64,000 nucleotides of DNA. It comes from Rickettsia australis str. Phillips. Its GTDB lineage: Bacteria > Pseudomonadota > Alphaproteobacteria > Rickettsiales > Rickettsiaceae. Shown here one piece after another: positions 62,812 through 64,000 of the stretch. The notes under the pieces are model-generated. The model was not told where the DNA came from. It saw only the letters and a list, made by a program, of their open reading frames with translations, and did not search any database. Where the stretch lies: positions 1 through 64,000 of the forward strand of contig NZ_AKVZ01000027.1 in the NCBI RefSeq assembly GCF_000273745.1, read 5' to 3'. The position numbers were made by a program, and so were the translations under genes. Positions within the stretch are counted from its first letter, which is position 1; the number at the start of each line of letters is the position of its first letter.

Positions 62812-63160
62812 TTATATACTATATGAAATTTTTATACCCAATGCATGAATGGGAAAATCTTTTGTATTTCTAGTAACTAATAAACTGTTGCTGTACTTAG
62901 CGGTCGTCCATATTATAGCACCAGGTAATTTAATTCTATTTTCTTTTCTAATAATTATAGCAATATCTGCAATTTCTTCATTTAAGTTAACTATAGTAAA
63001 GTTATTTAAAATTCCTTTATTGTTTCTTGTTTATCTATTAAAATACCAACCAAAATTTACATTTAGTAATTATACTAATTTGAGGATTTCTATATAACTG
63101 AAGTTCTTTATAAGCAGCTAAATTGCCAAGCAAATCATCTATTACAAATACTGCTTTCAT
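62812..63160 (-). pseudogene. Decayed VapC-type PIN-domain toxin
   Basis: From the ATG at 63160 it reads MKAVFVIDDLLGNLAAYKEL and QLYRNPQISIITK, then stops and shifts to NNFTIVNLNEEIADIAIIIR, KENRIKLPGAIIWTTAKYSN and SLLVTRNTKDFPIHALGIKI. The blocks follow the PIN pattern; in LPGAIIWTTA the usual catalytic Asp (LPDAI) is Gly, while NTKDF still has Asp. An RNase toxin in its original state. Overlaps the antitoxin stop (ATGA). Confidence 0.7.
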
Positions 63161-63384
63161 TTATTCCATTCATCCCTTAATTTAGCTTGATATATTAAAC
63201 TGTCTAACTTCTTATCTTTCCATATACCAAAAGCAGCTTCATAGCTCTTTTTGCTTTCAATATCATCAGCAATATAATTAGTTAGAGCTTGTCTTATAAT
63301 TTAAGTTCGGGATCTTTGCTTTTTTTTAGATAATTGATCTAAAATTTTAATTTGTGTATCCGGTATATCAATAATAGTGCTCAT
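63157..63384 (-). pseudogene. RHH-type antitoxin (VapB-like) with an in-frame TAA
   Basis: From the ATG at 63384 it reads [20 protein letters not shown] and KKQRSRT, then TAA, then in the same frame IIRQALTNYIADDIESKKSY to LRDEWNK and TGA. The ribbon-helix-helix pattern (strand IIDIPD, SKKKQRSRT, IIRQAL) is clear. The stop replaces one codon in the helix-helix turn, so DNA binding would be lost. Confidence 0.65.
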
Positions 63385-63393
63385 AATAGTGTC

Positions 63394-63428
63394 TATTATG
63401 TATTATGTATTATGTATTATGTATTATG
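63394..63428. repeat. Tandem repeat, five units of TATTATG
   Basis: Five perfect copies of the 7-base unit, between the antitoxin start (63384, minus) and mutM start (63487, plus), in the shared promoter region. The number of units may vary between strains. Confidence 0.85.
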
Positions 63429-63486
63429 TGTAAGTTATCATTATTTGATATATTATAAACGTAAAATTATTAAAATAATAGCAAAA

Positions 63487-64000
63487 ATGCCAGAACTTCC
63501 TGAAGTAGAAACTCTTAAAAGCTCCCTGAAAGATAAGCTAATTGGGCTTGTTATAGAAAATGTAGAGTTCAAAAGAGATAATTTACGTTATAAACTATCC
63601 CCGCTTTTAGCTACAGAAATCTTAAATACTAATATACTTGATGTTAGGCGTCGTGCAAAATATTTAATTATAGATTTTAATAATGATTATTCCTTAATCG
63701 TTCACCTAGGCATGAGTGGTAGATTGACTCTGCAATCTGCTAATTATAAAACTCAAAAACATGATCATGTAATTTTTAATTTAAAAAACTCCGAAAAGCT
63801 AATTTTCAATGATACTAGACGCTTTGGAATGATTTATCATTTAAAAACTAACTTCTTGGAAAAAGAATTTTTTACTAATTTAGGAATAGAGCCGCTTTCT
63901 GATTTATTAACACTGGGATATTTAAAAAGCAAATTAATTACTCAAAGAATACCAATAAAAAACTTGATTATGGATACGAGAGTTATAGTCGGAGTCGGCA
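63487..64000 (+). CDS. mutM: Formamidopyrimidine-DNA glycosylase, N-terminal part (3' cut by window edge)
   Basis: Removes oxidised purines such as 8-oxoguanine and cuts the strand. The 171 visible codons begin with [13 protein letters not shown], where Pro is the catalytic nucleophile after Met removal and Glu follows. Further landmarks are [12 protein letters not shown] with the conserved Lys, VHLGMSGRL and [12 protein letters not shown]. The frame is still open at the last base with VGVG, just before the expected NIYA block. The zinc finger lies outside the window. Confidence 0.95.
   Translation, partial: MPELPEVETLKSSLKDKLIGLVIENVEFKRDNLRYKLSPLLATEILNTNILDVRRRAKYLIIDFNNDYSLIVHLGMSGRLTLQSANYKTQKHDHVIFNLKNSEKLIFNDTRRFGMIYHLKTNFLEKEFFTNLGIEPLSDLLTLGYLKSKLITQRIPIKNLIMDTRVIVGVG

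Noticed and set aside
62849-63097. Plus-strand 82-codon frame
   Set aside because: Antisense of the decayed VapC gene, no family pattern and no ribosome site.
63394-63428. CRISPR-like array
   Set aside because: Seven-base units without spacers; a simple tandem repeat. No CRISPR array or cas gene was seen in the window.

Overview
This window comes from a Rickettsia chromosome (obligate intracellular alphaproteobacterium). The evidence is the strong A+T bias, the gene families present (four-part rickettsial mix of AmpG-like and ProP-like transporters, split SpoT/RelA genes, IalB-like protein), the abundance of decaying genes that can still be read, and many palindromic repeats of the Rickettsia palindromic element (RPE) type, some of them inside reading frames. 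I cannot assign a species from sequence alone.

Layout. 1-1343: 3' end of gltX overlapping an IalB-like gene. 1344-5044: accessory stretch with an ankyrin-like pseudogene and a convergent pair that carries the ppGpp hydrolase domain on one strand and the ppGpp synthetase domain on the other. 5045-6996: groEL and groES. 7123-10110: a decayed cluster (processive GT2 glycosyltransferase, small gene, probable beta-barrel protein). 10304-13689: rph, divergent grpE, a PerM/AI-2E-family permease and a DnaA-related Hda-like protein. 13755-18814: two decayed ProP-like transporters, a frameshifted unknown gene and a decayed second SpoT hydrolase. 20053-35861: tRNA-Val, rpsT, then the alpha, spc and S10 ribosomal operons, tuf, tRNA-Gly and tRNA-Tyr, all on the minus strand.

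36038-41087: rlmB, a small unknown gene overlapping fumC, a decayed Phd-VapC module, and ftsZ. 41090-42473: decayed unknown gene and a decayed ecotin gene. 42611-46788: Nfu-type Fe-S protein, AmpG-like permease, RhlE-type helicase, cold-shock protein. 47193-52060: tRNA-Leu, then lptD-surA-rsmA, the classical outer-membrane biogenesis cluster. 52334-57765: xseA, a broken gene fusing a solute-binding domain to a UPF0126 membrane domain, xthA, a SemiSWEET-like protein and der. 57766-60593: two large decayed unknown genes. 60632-64000: ubiB and ubiE (ubiquinone synthesis; ubiB carries an in-frame palindromic element), a decayed VapBC-type module, a 7-bp tandem repeat, and the 5' part of mutM.

The housekeeping core (translation, protein folding, envelope assembly, division, ubiquinone, DNA repair) is intact. 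Almost all accessory genes are in some stage of decay. Repeats fill many gaps: one element sits between rplC and rplD in the S10 operon, another supplies the last codons of rsmA, and one lies beside the ATP-binding loop of ubiB. Three broken genes are interrupted at runs of exactly seven A, where a one-base change restores the frame.
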